Positions 1 through 7,568 of a DNA stretch of 35,358 nt are shown here, one piece after another. Source of the DNA: Methanobacteriota archaeon (lineage in GTDB: Archaea; Thermoplasmatota; Poseidoniia; Poseidoniales; Thalassarchaeaceae); the NCBI GenBank assembly GCA_002712285.1, contig PATC01000027.1:1-35358 (forward strand). Direction: 5' to 3'. The notes beneath the pieces are model-generated. The model was not told the DNA's origin. It searched no databases and was given only the letters and a program-made list of their open reading frames with translations. The position numbers and the translations under genes are program-made. Position 1 is the first letter of the stretch. Each line of letters starts with the position of its first letter.

Positions 1-30
1 GCTACGGGCACGAATTACTAGCCAAGCCAT
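1..30 (-). CDS. rpl30: 50S ribosomal protein uL30, 5' fragment
   Basis: Only the first ten codons lie in the window. They read MAWLVIRARS on the minus strand, which fits the start of archaeal uL30 (a hydrophobic first beta strand rich in V/I followed by R). The ATG overlaps the uS5 stop as TGATG, so translation is probably coupled to uS5. In archaeal spc operons uL30 follows uS5 and is usually followed by uL15 and SecY, which would lie outside the window. The call rests on position plus ten residues. Confidence 0.75.
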   Translation of the reverse strand, partial: MAWLVIRARS

Positions 31-797
31 CAGGACATCCCTCCACGAGCGATATGAAGGCGTTCGACGTCTGCACGACTGATACGTAGTAGGTTTGTTT
101 CCTTTAGCGCGTTGAAAGTTGCACGAGCAAAGTTGTACTGAGTACGTGTCTGACCCTTACTACTCGACCAAACATCGGTGATTCCAGCCATGTCGAGAAT
201 CATTCGTCCAGTCTCGCCAATTACAAGCCCCTTCCCAGTGGGTGCTGGCATCAAAGTAATGCGAGTTGAACCAGCTCGACCTGTAATCTTCATAGGAACA
301 GAACGCCCAGGACCGCCACCTGATTCCCAAGAACCATTACCACGACGGACGCTAATCATGTTGAGTTTAGCCTTGTTAGTAGCTTTCTGGATTGTAGCTG
401 CTACTTCCTTTCCTTTCGAGGTAGCTAACCCAACTACTCCATCCTTGTTACCCACGACAACCATGACATTGAACCGAGTTCTTTGACCGGAGTCTGTCAT
501 CCTCTGAATTCGTCGAGGTCGGCCAATCATCTCAACATGGAGGTTCGGCTGGAAGAATGCATCAACAATCTCAGGCTCCCGGATAGGGAGGCGTGAAGAA
601 ATCGCCTGCTCAAAGGAAGTAATCTCCCCGTTGATGACCATGCGGCCAAGACGGGTGCGTGCACCATTCTGGACCCATTCCCTCAATGCAAGGCGAGGAT
701 CAGGACCGCGGCGACGTGGACCTCCCGAATTGGAGTCGTCTTCAGATTGACCGAGAGCCCAAGCTAGACCTGGTGCGATAGCAAATTCATCACTCAT
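30..797 (-). CDS. rps5: 30S ribosomal protein uS5
   Basis: Small-subunit protein near the mRNA entry site and decoding region. Visible family signatures are the double-stranded-RNA-binding-like N-terminal half (VMVVVGNKDGVVGLATSKGKEV) and the C-terminal half with LMPAPTGKGLVIGETGR followed by GITDVWSSSKGQTRTQYN. The 255 residues include about 30 low-complexity N-terminal residues (EDDSNSGGPRRRGPDP) before the conserved core. The ATG overlaps the uL18 stop by four bases (ATGA), the usual translational coupling in this operon. Confidence 0.97.
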   Translation of the reverse strand: MSDEFAIAPGLAWALGQSEDDSNSGGPRRRGPDPRLALREWVQNGARTRLGRMVINGEITSFEQAISSRLPIREPEIVDAFFQPNLHVEMIGRPRRIQRMTDSGQRTRFNVMVVVGNKDGVVGLATSKGKEVAATIQKATNKAKLNMISVRRGNGSWESGGGPGRSVPMKITGRAGSTRITLMPAPTGKGLVIGETGRMILDMAGITDVWSSSKGQTRTQYNFARATFNALKETNLLRISRADVERLHIARGGMS

Positions 798-1312
798 GAC
801 ATAGCCCCCTCAATCTTGGTGCGAGTTTTCTCGACTGCCCCTGCAATCTTCTCACTGATATGTTCACCATTTACGCGATCCTCGGAAGGCAGGATTTCTT
901 CGCTGTGAGGGATATGCATCCCTGCGTCAACCATTCCCTTGAGGGCAGAGAAGGCGCGATTACCGCGTGTGGAAGCAGCGAGGCCAATGTCTAAGACTGC
1001 CTCGTCGATACCCGCTGCGAGCGCTTTCTTACCTAATGCGAATCCCGTTAGGTAGGCTGAAGGGACTGACTTAACGGATGCATCCTTTGGCCAACCGTGA
1101 GAACGAAGGTCACTACTAGTGAACTGAAGACGGACATTGTCACCATCGAGATCGAATTCTACAATCTGAGCGACAACACGAGTGTTACTGATGCGAACGA
1201 CAGCACGTGGGACCTCTCCGCGAAGAAGCTTGAGGCGCCTCCTGTAGTCGGTCTCACCTGTGCGTCGACGCTTGTACCTCGCTCGCTGATTCTTGCCATG
1301 TGCAGCCATCAT
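794..1312 (-). CDS. rpl18: 50S ribosomal protein uL18
   Basis: Binds 5S rRNA in the central protuberance together with uL5. The N-terminus has the archaeal/eukaryotic pattern RYKRRRTGETDYRRRLKLL, and the core shows SDLRSHGW, SAYLTGFALGKKAL and AVLDIGLAASTRGNRAFSALKG. There are two adjacent ATG codons (1312 and 1309) overlapping the eL19 stop; a GGAGG six bases before the first favours 1312, but archaeal homologues usually begin near the second. The ORF is 172 residues, normal for Archaea. Confidence 0.96.
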   Translation of the reverse strand: MMAAHGKNQRARYKRRRTGETDYRRRLKLLRGEVPRAVVRISNTRVVAQIVEFDLDGDNVRLQFTSSDLRSHGWPKDASVKSVPSAYLTGFALGKKALAAGIDEAVLDIGLAASTRGNRAFSALKGMVDAGMHIPHSEEILPSEDRVNGEHISEKIAGAVEKTRTKIEGAMS

Positions 1313-1785
1313 TCATCGCCTCCAATAGAGATTCCATCCAACTCAATGTTGGCCCGCATGTGTGCAATCGAACGGTAACTCCCGCCCTTCGCCTTACGGT
1401 AGTAGTAACGATATTGGCTTCGGTCAAGAGTTCCGCCATCTCGGAAATCCTTGAGGACACGGCGTTGAGCGCGAATAGTCTTCATCCACTTTTCCTTCTT
1501 TGGGGTGCGGGATTTCTTGGAACCCTTACGGCTTCCATGACCTACACGACGGCCCTTCGCACGTTGGATGTCCGCTTTGCGAGCACGTCCTCTGCTGGTA
1601 CCTTTTATGGGTCGAGCCTTGATTACGCCCTCATCAATAAGTTCGCGAATATCTTCCTTCTGGACTGCGCTCGATATCTGATCGATGTAGTCCGGATGAA
1701 TCCAAACACGATGAACACCAACAGTGCGCCCTTCACGCTTCGATAAGATACTGGCTGCCATTCGGCGCTGGTTTGTAATTTGCAT
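1309..1785 (-). CDS. rpl19e: 50S ribosomal protein eL19
   Basis: Archaeal/eukaryotic-specific large-subunit protein. Recognised from the N-terminal NQRRMAASILSKREG, the WIHPDYIDQISSAVQKEDIR helix, LIDEGVIKARPIKGTSRGRAR and the basic stretch GRRVGHGSRKGSKKSRTPKK. The 158-residue length is normal. Its ATG overlaps the eL32 stop by one base (TGATG), and its own stop overlaps the uL18 start. Confidence 0.97.
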   Translation of the reverse strand: MQITNQRRMAASILSKREGRTVGVHRVWIHPDYIDQISSAVQKEDIRELIDEGVIKARPIKGTSRGRARKADIQRAKGRRVGHGSRKGSKKSRTPKKEKWMKTIRAQRRVLKDFRDGGTLDRSQYRYYYRKAKGGSYRSIAHMRANIELDGISIGGDE

Positions 1786-2450
1786 CAGAGATCACCTCTC
1801 TTCTCGATTGGACGACGATTGAGGACACGAATGCCCATCTCATCGGCCTTGTCATGGATTGCACTGCGCTTTCGATTACCTACTCCACGTGCGACACGGA
1901 TTGCTTGAGTTGCAGGATCTACCCCCTCAAGCCCCCCTGTATTGTGCACAAGTACTTCTTCAAACCCAGACGGGTGAAGATTACGGGCTGACTTGATTTT
2001 ACCATATCCAACACGTGCCATTGGGGTTCTGTACTTCATGTTTAGACGCTGTTTGGACTGATACCCCTTCGGCTTACGCCATCCTGAACGAGAAAGACGC
2101 TTGTAACGGTACCACTCTTGACGACGGAACTTGGGTTGCTTACGACTCTGTGCATCGCGAGTAGCGAGAGCTTTACGAGTTTCATCATCGAGCTCAGGTT
2201 TCTGCTTGGCACGATGGATTTCTTCCTCATCATCATCATCCCAATCGTCGTCGAAATCATCGAAATCGTCGTCTTCATCGGCATCCTCTTCATCAGCTTC
2301 CTCTATTACAGAAGGCTCCTCTTCAGGAACATCTTCAGATGCCGCTTTGAGGCGCTCAATAAGATCCGCTTTCTTGCCAGTGCTCGAAAGACCGAGCTCC
2401 TTCAGAAGCACCTTGAGTTCTGCTACTGTCATGTCTTCATATTCGGACAT
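1785..2450 (-). CDS. rpl32e: 50S ribosomal protein eL32 with N-terminal SAP domain
   Basis: The C-terminal part from about residue 100 is eL32: RRQEWYRYKRLSRSGWRKPKG, MKYRTPMARVGYG, VHNTGGLEGVDP and AIRVARGVGNRKR. In front lies a SAP-like helix-extended-helix module at residues 7-37 (TVAELKVLLKELGLSSTGKK, DLIERL) and a strongly acidic linker at about 40-80 made almost wholly of D and E. The SAP fold is a known nucleic-acid-binding module; haloarchaeal eL32 also has an N-terminal extension, of helix-hairpin-helix type. The acidic linker explains the ATC/GTC-rich low-complexity DNA at about 2215-2310. A GAGGTGAG ribosome-binding site precedes the ATG. Confidence 0.95.
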   Translation of the reverse strand: MSEYEDMTVAELKVLLKELGLSSTGKKADLIERLKAASEDVPEEEPSVIEEADEEDADEDDDFDDFDDDWDDDDEEEIHRAKQKPELDDETRKALATRDAQSRKQPKFRRQEWYRYKRLSRSGWRKPKGYQSKQRLNMKYRTPMARVGYGKIKSARNLHPSGFEEVLVHNTGGLEGVDPATQAIRVARGVGNRKRSAIHDKADEMGIRVLNRRPIEKRGDL

Positions 2451-2461
2451 CTTTTCTCACC

Positions 2462-3019
2462 TCACTCTGTCTCCGCCTTGGCAACGATGTAGATGCCATC
2501 CTGGAACACACGTCTATCTCGCTTGCGAATTCGACACGCACGCTCGATGTTAGCAGCCGTCTGACCGACTTTCTCGATGTCGGATCCAGATACAATCACA
2601 TCGACCTTGTTCTTGACCTCGACCTTAACGTCATTAGGACTCCATGGAAGAGGAGCAATACGTGGGACCTTCTCTCCAAACAGGTTGGTGATCGACATTT
2701 GGTTGCCCTCCACCTTGATGGTCATTGGAAAGTGAGAATACACGGCCTTGAGCCGATAAGTGAACCCTGAGTCTATGCCTTTGACCATATTACGAATGTG
2801 AGCTGCCCAGGTGCCCGAGAGAGCCTTCTCACGGCGACGTGGAAGAGAGCAATGAACCTCAAGAGAATCTCCTGAAACACGGACTGATATCCGGCTATGT
2901 CGGAATTCACGAGAAATTTGGGAGCCATCCTTGGATAGTGTTAGTGTATCACCATCCATTGAATGGCCGACTCCGTTAGGGAGTTTGATGGTGTGAATAA
3001 TTTGATCTAGTTTTACCAT
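2462..3019 (-). CDS. rpl6: 50S ribosomal protein uL6
   Basis: Large-subunit protein near the sarcin-ricin loop and GTPase centre. The 185-residue ORF has the archaeal form: IKLPNGVGHSMDGDTLTLSKDG, WAAHIRNMVKGIDSGFTYRLK, VYSHFPMTIKVEGN, NLFGEKVPRIAPLP and the C-terminal helix TAANIERACRIRKRDRRVFQDG. It sits between uS8 and eL32, in the conserved archaeal order, with a nine-base gap after uS8 carrying a GAGGTGA ribosome-binding site. Confidence 0.97.
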   Translation of the reverse strand: MVKLDQIIHTIKLPNGVGHSMDGDTLTLSKDGSQISREFRHSRISVRVSGDSLEVHCSLPRRREKALSGTWAAHIRNMVKGIDSGFTYRLKAVYSHFPMTIKVEGNQMSITNLFGEKVPRIAPLPWSPNDVKVEVKNKVDVIVSGSDIEKVGQTAANIERACRIRKRDRRVFQDGIYIVAKAETE

Positions 3020-3028
3020 TTTCTCACC

Positions 3029-3418
3029 TCAGAAGATATACGCTAGAAGACGGCCCCCAACACGGGCCTCCTTCGCTTTATCATGACTCATTACACCCTG
3101 ATTGGTAGTCATGAGAAGAACACCGAAGTCCTGAGCAGGAAGGAAACGAGATTCCCACTTCTCAAATTCACTTCGCTTGACAGAATAACGTGGCTTGATT
3201 ACACCACATCGATTGATTGCACCAATCAACTCGATTCGGTAAGAACCGCCTCGACCATTGTCAATCTTCTCGAATTCGCCGATATATCCACGCTCCTTGA
3301 TAATGTCCAACATGCTTCCAAGCAGCTTACTTGCAGGACTAACAGTAACAGTGTAGTGGCCAGCCTGTTCGGCGTTGTACATGCGTACAAATGCATCACT
3401 TAGGGGGTCGAATTGCAT
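3029..3418 (-). CDS. rps8: 30S ribosomal protein uS8
   Basis: Central-domain 16S rRNA-binding protein. The N-terminal DPLSDAFVRMYNAEQAGH and the C-terminal LPAQDFGVLLMTTNQGVMSHDKA match the archaeal family, including the conserved GVMTH-like turn (here GVMSH). The length of 129 residues is normal. A GAGGTGATGAAGAG stretch just before the ATG contains the ribosome-binding site. Confidence 0.97.
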   Translation of the reverse strand: MQFDPLSDAFVRMYNAEQAGHYTVTVSPASKLLGSMLDIIKERGYIGEFEKIDNGRGGSYRIELIGAINRCGVIKPRYSVKRSEFEKWESRFLPAQDFGVLLMTTNQGVMSHDKAKEARVGGRLLAYIF

Positions 3419-3430
3419 CTCTTCATCACC

Positions 3431-3583
3431 TCACTCATACTTCTTGAATCCCAATTCCGGAGCGGAGTCGCGGAAACACTGGCGGCATAGACGTAGACCG
3501 TAACGACGTACCATACCTCGCTTGCGTCCACAGCGGCGGCACCCGATTGTGCGCCCGATTCTTTCTCCATGATCTCGTCCCAT
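3431..3583 (-). CDS. rps14: 30S ribosomal protein uS14, zinc-binding form
   Basis: Small zinc-ribbon protein of the 30S head. The ORF track starts too early; the ATG at 3583 ([11 protein letters not shown]) gives the normal archaeal length of 50 residues and has a GGAG ribosome-binding site seven or eight bases upstream, within the uL5 stop region. The four zinc ligands are visible as CRRC and CRQC, separated by [14 protein letters not shown]. The start is five bases after the uL5 stop. Confidence 0.96.
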   Translation of the reverse strand: MGRDHGERIGRTIGCRRCGRKRGMVRRYGLRLCRQCFRDSAPELGFKKYE

Positions 3584-3588
3584 GTTAT

Positions 3589-4113
3589 TCACTCCTCCAC
3601 AATAGTTAGTCCGTAATTCCCGGTGAAGTATTCCATACACTCCTCCCGGCTAACTCGATGATTTAATGCCACACGATGAGCGCGGCGTCGACGTCGGCTA
3701 ACCCTGTGACCAGGGCGCTCCAAAACGACGTTGATGTCCATACCAAATATACCAATATCAGGGTCATACTTCTGCTTAGGGAAATCGGTATAGTCTGAGA
3801 CGCCAAAGGACAAGTTGCCCTGTGAATCAAAATTCCACGCGGGAAGTGTATTTTCACGAACCCAGAAAGCATCCTTTAGGAATGACTGAATTTGCTCCTG
3901 ATTACGGATTGTGACTTTACAGCCGATTGGAGCGCCTTCACGTGTTCCAAGATCACGATTCGTCTTCTTAGAAAGAGTTCGAACTGGCGTAGCCCCAGTC
4001 AGAACCTCAAGCACACGCTCAGCCGTTTGGAGGCGGTTGCCGCCTTCACCAACGCCAATGTTGATTGTAACCTTAGTGACACGAGTCGCAGTCATCACAT
4101 TAGATTCACTCAT
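3589..4113 (-). CDS. rpl5: 50S ribosomal protein uL5
   Basis: Binds 5S rRNA and contacts P-site tRNA in the central protuberance. Signatures are [75 protein letters not shown] and the C-terminal [12 protein letters not shown]. The length of 174 residues is normal. The ATG overlaps the eS4 stop by four bases. Confidence 0.97.
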   Translation of the reverse strand: MSESNVMTATRVTKVTINIGVGEGGNRLQTAERVLEVLTGATPVRTLSKKTNRDLGTREGAPIGCKVTIRNQEQIQSFLKDAFWVRENTLPAWNFDSQGNLSFGVSDYTDFPKQKYDPDIGIFGMDINVVLERPGHRVSRRRRRAHRVALNHRVSREECMEYFTGNYGLTIVEE

Positions 4114-4820
4114 TCAGCCACCTCCAAAGGAAGAGAATCCGCAGATGGAATGACCATCACATAATCCTCGATAGTACCATAACCCTCTTCGAAAGTGATT
4201 TCGTTGGGCATTGAAGACCGCTTGGTCTCAATTTCCTTTAGTGTCGAAACCTCACCAACGTGATTCCCGCCAATAAGGTAGCATGAAGCACCTGCTTCCG
4301 CCTTGAGAGTATCCTTGATTTTACCTGATGCAAGATCAATGACACATGTTGAACCTGTGGCCCATGTTTCCTTACTCGCATCGTCAACAATAACCGTTCG
4401 ACCATCATGGAAAGAGAGTTGTGTCTTGCCTCCCTTGATTGTAGTCTTACCATTAAGACGACAGAACTTGATGCCTGCACTCTTCTTCGAAATTGGATTG
4501 TAAGCAAGACGTCCCCGGTTATCGAGAATACACATGTAATTCTGATCACCGACAGTAAGGATGTCTAGAAGACCGACACCTCGACCAGTAGATGTGACTA
4601 CTCGGCCATCGACCTCGACGACATTCTTGTTCAAAATTTGACTGACCTCGCGACGAGTACCTGCAACACCGAGAATATCTCGGAGAACAATACCGATTGG
4701 CATGCACCGATCAATTGGATGACCACAAGGATCTGGGCGCTGTACCCAAACACTAGTCTTCCGTGGAAGTGGCCAACTCCGCGGCATTGCCAATCTCTTC
4801 ATGTGACTACTTCGACCCAT
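4110..4820 (-). CDS. rps4e: 30S ribosomal protein eS4
   Basis: Archaeal/eukaryotic small-subunit protein with an S4-type RNA-binding motif and a KOW-like C-terminal region. The ATG at 4820 is chosen (MGRSSHMKRLAMPRSWPLPR), the canonical N-terminus, one base after the uL24 stop; the 20 upstream residues in the ORF track belong to another frame of uL24. Also visible are LGVAGTRREVSQILNKNVVEVDG, FCRLNGKTTIKGGKTQLSFHDG and the C-terminal GGNHVGEVSTLKEIE. The resulting 236 residues fit the family. Confidence 0.96.
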   Translation of the reverse strand: MGRSSHMKRLAMPRSWPLPRKTSVWVQRPDPCGHPIDRCMPIGIVLRDILGVAGTRREVSQILNKNVVEVDGRVVTSTGRGVGLLDILTVGDQNYMCILDNRGRLAYNPISKKSAGIKFCRLNGKTTIKGGKTQLSFHDGRTVIVDDASKETWATGSTCVIDLASGKIKDTLKAEAGASCYLIGGNHVGEVSTLKEIETKRSSMPNEITFEEGYGTIEDYVMVIPSADSLPLEVAE

Positions 4821-4821
4821 C

Positions 4822-5253
4822 TCATGCACCTCTGTTTTCGCGCTCAGCAAGCTTAGACATACGCTTTGCATCGGAATCATCGAGTTTGATGACCACTACG
4901 TTTGAGGCTCGGACTGGCATAGGCTCATCCTTACCATCAGACTTGGTTACGGCGATACCCTCGATGTGAAGAGTACCATCTGGATTGACTTTGAGAACCT
5001 CGCCCTCTACACCAGATGCGCCTCGCTTACCCTGGTTGCGCTTACCGCGACCCTCGGATTTCTTACTGTTTGGGAATCCAAAATCACCGCGAACGACCTT
5101 GACCGTGTCGCCTGCGCGAACAGTAATGTTGCGGACGCCTGTGAAGGAATTATCCTCAAGTTGTAGACGTGCACGAACTCGCTTACGCTGACTATGAGTG
5201 GGGGCGGAACCCGCCGCCTTCCTTTGCTTTCTTGGCTGACTACTTCTTACCAT
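4822..5253 (-). CDS. rpl24: 50S ribosomal protein uL24
   Basis: Assembly-initiator KOW-domain protein. The start at 5253 (MVRSSQPRKQRKA) is preferred because the 14 upstream residues of the ORF overlap uL14 and a GAGGTGAAAG site lies before this ATG. Family signatures are QRKRVRARLQLED, the KOW motif VRAGDTVKVVRGDFGFPN, GEVLKVNPDGTLHIEGIAV and the C-terminal KLDDSDAKRMSKLAERENR. The 143 residues are within the archaeal range. Confidence 0.95.
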   Translation of the reverse strand: MVRSSQPRKQRKAAGSAPTHSQRKRVRARLQLEDNSFTGVRNITVRAGDTVKVVRGDFGFPNSKKSEGRGKRNQGKRGASGVEGEVLKVNPDGTLHIEGIAVTKSDGKDEPMPVRASNVVVIKLDDSDAKRMSKLAERENRGA

Positions 5254-5263
5254 ATCTTTCACC

Positions 5264-5662
5264 TCACACAATCTGCTTCGCGGTCGCAGCGACACGTGGC
5301 CAACGCTCCGCGGATTCCCGGCTGACTGGACCCTTGATGTCAGATCCTTTGAGCTCGCCCTTCTCGTTAGTTAAGACACAAGCATTGTCCTCAAACTGGA
5401 CCCAGGTTCCATCAGCACGACGGAATGGTCGGCGCTGTCGAACTATGATAGCATGGTGAACCTTGCGTCGCACTTCAGGAGTACCACGCTTTACAGTGAC
5501 CTGAACCAAATCACCTACACCACCTGCAGGGTAACGTCGATGCACAGAACCTCTGCGAAGTACTGTAATCAATTGAACGACCTTTGCGCCGCTGTTGTCA
5601 ACACAAAGCATCCTCCCCATGGACGGAATTGCACGAGTAACCTTGCTAGAAATGCCCTTCAT
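5264..5662 (-). CDS. rpl14: 50S ribosomal protein uL14
   Basis: Interface protein of the large subunit, contacting the factor-binding region. Signatures are RMLCVDNSGAKVVQLI, GDLVQVTVKRGTPEVRRKVHHA, VRQRRPFRRADGTWVQFEDNA and the C-terminal IKGPVSRESAERWPRVAATA. The length of 132 residues is normal. Its ATG overlaps the uS17 stop (ATGA). Confidence 0.98.
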   Translation of the reverse strand: MKGISSKVTRAIPSMGRMLCVDNSGAKVVQLITVLRRGSVHRRYPAGGVGDLVQVTVKRGTPEVRRKVHHAIIVRQRRPFRRADGTWVQFEDNACVLTNEKGELKGSDIKGPVSRESAERWPRVAATAKQIV

Positions 5663-6000
5663 TCTGCTGCCTCCTTCTCAATTACACAGAAACAGACCGT
5701 TTTGGAAAGGGGGCGACATTCCATGATACGAACACGATCACCAACTGCAATATCACCGATACAGGCAGGGAGATGAGCATTGTAGCGACTGGTGCGTTTC
5801 TCGTATCTCTCGTACTTCTTCATCGAACGGATTCTCTCATTTTGAACAATGATTGAGTTATTCATTCCAACGCTTGCAACAAGTCCTTCGATAATCTGTC
5901 CGCGCACACGGAGGCTTCCATAGAACGGACAGTTTTCACTGCCATCCCATTCTCCCTCTGGTGCCTTCACGTCGACGCCGATATCCCTGGGTGTGGTCAT
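5659..6000 (-). CDS. rps17: 30S ribosomal protein uS17
   Basis: OB-fold 16S rRNA-binding protein. The archaeal form is recognised by DIGVDVKAPEGEWDGSENCPFYG, the strand IIEGLVASVGMNNSIIVQNE, the helix-rich MKKYERYEKRTSRYNAHLPACI and VGDRVRIMECRPLSKTVCFCVI. The 113 residues are normal. One base separates it from the Rpp29 stop. Confidence 0.97.
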   Translation of the reverse strand: MTTPRDIGVDVKAPEGEWDGSENCPFYGSLRVRGQIIEGLVASVGMNNSIIVQNERIRSMKKYERYEKRTSRYNAHLPACIGDIAVGDRVRIMECRPLSKTVCFCVIEKEAAE

Positions 6001-6001
6001 T

Positions 6002-6256
6002 TCACTTCATCCTCCAATTCATATGAATCCGATTCTCAGGCCTCTGGCATACAGAACGCCCATCGATGGCTTCTGAACCATCAATCGAGAATCGGATTAC
6101 GGACTTTGGAAGGCGAACTTCTCGCTCTCCATTTTGCACGACTAGCGTGCGGCGCGTCTCGTCCAAAACGCGACCTTCTACGCCCTCAAGGCTTGGATCA
6201 TTTGAACTTACGACTCGAAGATTTCGATGAAGCCAAGGAAGATGGATGAACTCCAT
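6002..6256 (-). CDS. rnp1: Ribonuclease P protein component 1 (Rpp29/p29)
   Basis: Protein subunit of archaeal RNase P, which removes 5' leaders from pre-tRNA. The Sm-like barrel signature is visible as EGVEGRVLDETRRTLVVQNGER followed by RLPKSVIRFSIDG. At 84 residues it is near the short end for the family. The location between aIF1 and uS17 is the conserved archaeal position and is strong support. The ATG directly abuts the aIF1 stop with no gap. Confidence 0.93.
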   Translation of the reverse strand: MEFIHLPWLHRNLRVVSSNDPSLEGVEGRVLDETRRTLVVQNGEREVRLPKSVIRFSIDGSEAIDGRSVCQRPENRIHMNWRMK

Positions 6257-6556
6257 TCAACGCACCTCCACAGTGTAGCCATTTTGCTCGAGAACCTTTG
6301 CAGCACGCTTCTTGTGATCGCCCTGAAGTTCAATTGTGCGCCCTTTTACAGTGCCTCCACTGGCGCACTGACTCTTGAGCGTCTTAGCGAGTTTATGGAT
6401 ATCAATAGCCGAATCATCGATTCCTTCAACGATAGTTACCATCTTTCCATACCTCCTTCTATCTGTACGAATAATTGCTTTCTGTTGCTCCTTTGCGATT
6501 TCTTGACAAATACATAGTTCATCAGGTAGGCCGCATAGATTACAGATGCTTGCCAT
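6257..6556 (-). CDS. Translation initiation factor aIF1 (SUI1 family)
   Basis: Start-site fidelity factor acting on the 30S subunit. The SUI1 fold is recognised by GKMVTIVEGIDDSAIDIHKLAK, LKSQCASGGTVKGRTIELQGDH and AAKVLEQNGYTVEVR. The N-terminus has a short cysteine cluster CNLCGLPDELCIC, typical of archaeal members. An AAGGAG site about nine bases upstream overlaps the uL29 stop. Its location between uL29 and Rpp29 matches other archaeal S10-spc operons. Confidence 0.95.
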   Translation of the reverse strand: MASICNLCGLPDELCICQEIAKEQQKAIIRTDRRRYGKMVTIVEGIDDSAIDIHKLAKTLKSQCASGGTVKGRTIELQGDHKKRAAKVLEQNGYTVEVR

Positions 6557-6562
6557 TCGTGT

Positions 6563-6763
6563 CTACTCCTTCTTCTCGTTCATTTTGGTAAGTAGGCGAG
6601 CAATACTTCGCCGAGTCTGCTTGAATTCACCTGAGTTCTGTACCGAACCACCAAGAGACTTCTGGGCCCTCAGTTGCAACAGTTCCTCACGGAGCTCAAT
6701 GAGGCGCTTCTCACGAGCTTCGTCGCTCATCTCATCGATTTCGCGAGCCTTGAGGTGTGTCAT
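6563..6763 (-). CDS. rpl29: 50S ribosomal protein uL29
   Basis: Two-helix large-subunit protein near the exit tunnel. The start at 6763 (MTHLKAREIDEMSDEAREK) is chosen over the GTG at 6769 because it is ATG and has a GGAGGAG site just upstream. The signature is the helix ELREELLQLRAQKSLGGSVQNS followed by RRSIARLLTKMNEK. The 66 residues are normal. The start is two bases beyond the uS3 stop. Confidence 0.96.
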   Translation of the reverse strand: MTHLKAREIDEMSDEAREKRLIELREELLQLRAQKSLGGSVQNSGEFKQTRRSIARLLTKMNEKKE

Positions 6764-6765
6764 AT

Positions 6766-7557
6766 TCACTCCTCCTCCCTGCCATCGGCCATCCCGGCTT
6801 CAATTTCTAAAAGAGCTTGGACGCTAGCCTCGACCATCTCTTCTTCAGACATGTCAGGAACGGCCTCATCCTCGCTAACCGGAGTTTGCACAATGCTCTC
6901 GGTAATCTCGTAGTCGTGTGGGAGAGGCTCAAGGCCTACCTCTTCTCGACTCTTGATGATAAGCTCGTTTGGCAGACGTGTGCCAGGACGCATGATCGCA
7001 ACGGTGCAACCGATGGTTCCAAGTTTCTTGACTGCAACAGAATAGCCGACATCCATAGTAGATAGAGCAGTTTCACCACAGAACTTGATGTGGCCGGCCT
7101 GGAACTTCTGGGTCCGATTACGAGCCCCACTAACCTTTCCGGAAAGAACGATCAAACAACCTCTTGCGCCTGCATTCATGATATTCATGGCAGTGCTATT
7201 TCCAGCACGGCGGAAGAACCAACCACGCTCTAGTGAAGATGCGAGGCGACTTGCCATAATCTGAGCGTTAAGAGCTGGAGTTTCACATTCACCTACCTCA
7301 AGCTTGGGCTGATACAAATTGAAGTCCTCCTCCAAGCGGCGGGTCAGTTCATTGATGATACGCCCACGTGTCCCGATTACTCGGCCAACGTTCTCAGCCT
7401 CAAGAACAATCATTTCACCTTCAGGTGTCCTCTTGAACGTAAGTCCACCAAAGCCAGCATCCTGAGTCTCGTGTAGTAAGAACTCCTTGACCAAATGACG
7501 TTCTACATTTCGATTAATGAACGTACGAACTATGTTTTCTTTACTTCCCTTAGCCAT
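6766..7557 (-). CDS. rps3: 30S ribosomal protein uS3
   Basis: KH-domain protein at the mRNA entry tunnel. The KH region is seen in ENVGRVIGTRGRIINELTRRLEE. The C-terminal domain shows GCLIVLSGKVSGARNRTQKF, HIKFCGETALSTMDVGYSVA and GTIGCTVAIMRPGTRLPNEL. The 263 residues include an acidic C-terminal tail of about 45 residues (EDEAVPDMSEEEMVEASVQ), as in several archaeal uS3 proteins. Confidence 0.97.
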   Translation of the reverse strand: MAKGSKENIVRTFINRNVERHLVKEFLLHETQDAGFGGLTFKRTPEGEMIVLEAENVGRVIGTRGRIINELTRRLEEDFNLYQPKLEVGECETPALNAQIMASRLASSLERGWFFRRAGNSTAMNIMNAGARGCLIVLSGKVSGARNRTQKFQAGHIKFCGETALSTMDVGYSVAVKKLGTIGCTVAIMRPGTRLPNELIIKSREEVGLEPLPHDYEITESIVQTPVSEDEAVPDMSEEEMVEASVQALLEIEAGMADGREEE

Positions 7558-7568
7558 CTTGAATCACC

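Noticed and set aside
2215-2310. ATC/GTC-rich low-complexity DNA resembling a microsatellite
   Set aside because: Explained fully by the acidic eL32 linker codons; repeat units are irregular and the frame is kept.
2131-2553. Plus-strand ORF of 140 residues with a long serine run
   Set aside because: It is the antisense shadow of the acidic D/E linker of eL32; the serines are the complement of aspartate codons.
4821-4880. Extended N-terminus of eS4 given by the ORF track
   Set aside because: Codons upstream of 4820 overlap uL24 coding sequence in another frame and do not fit the eS4 family N-terminus.
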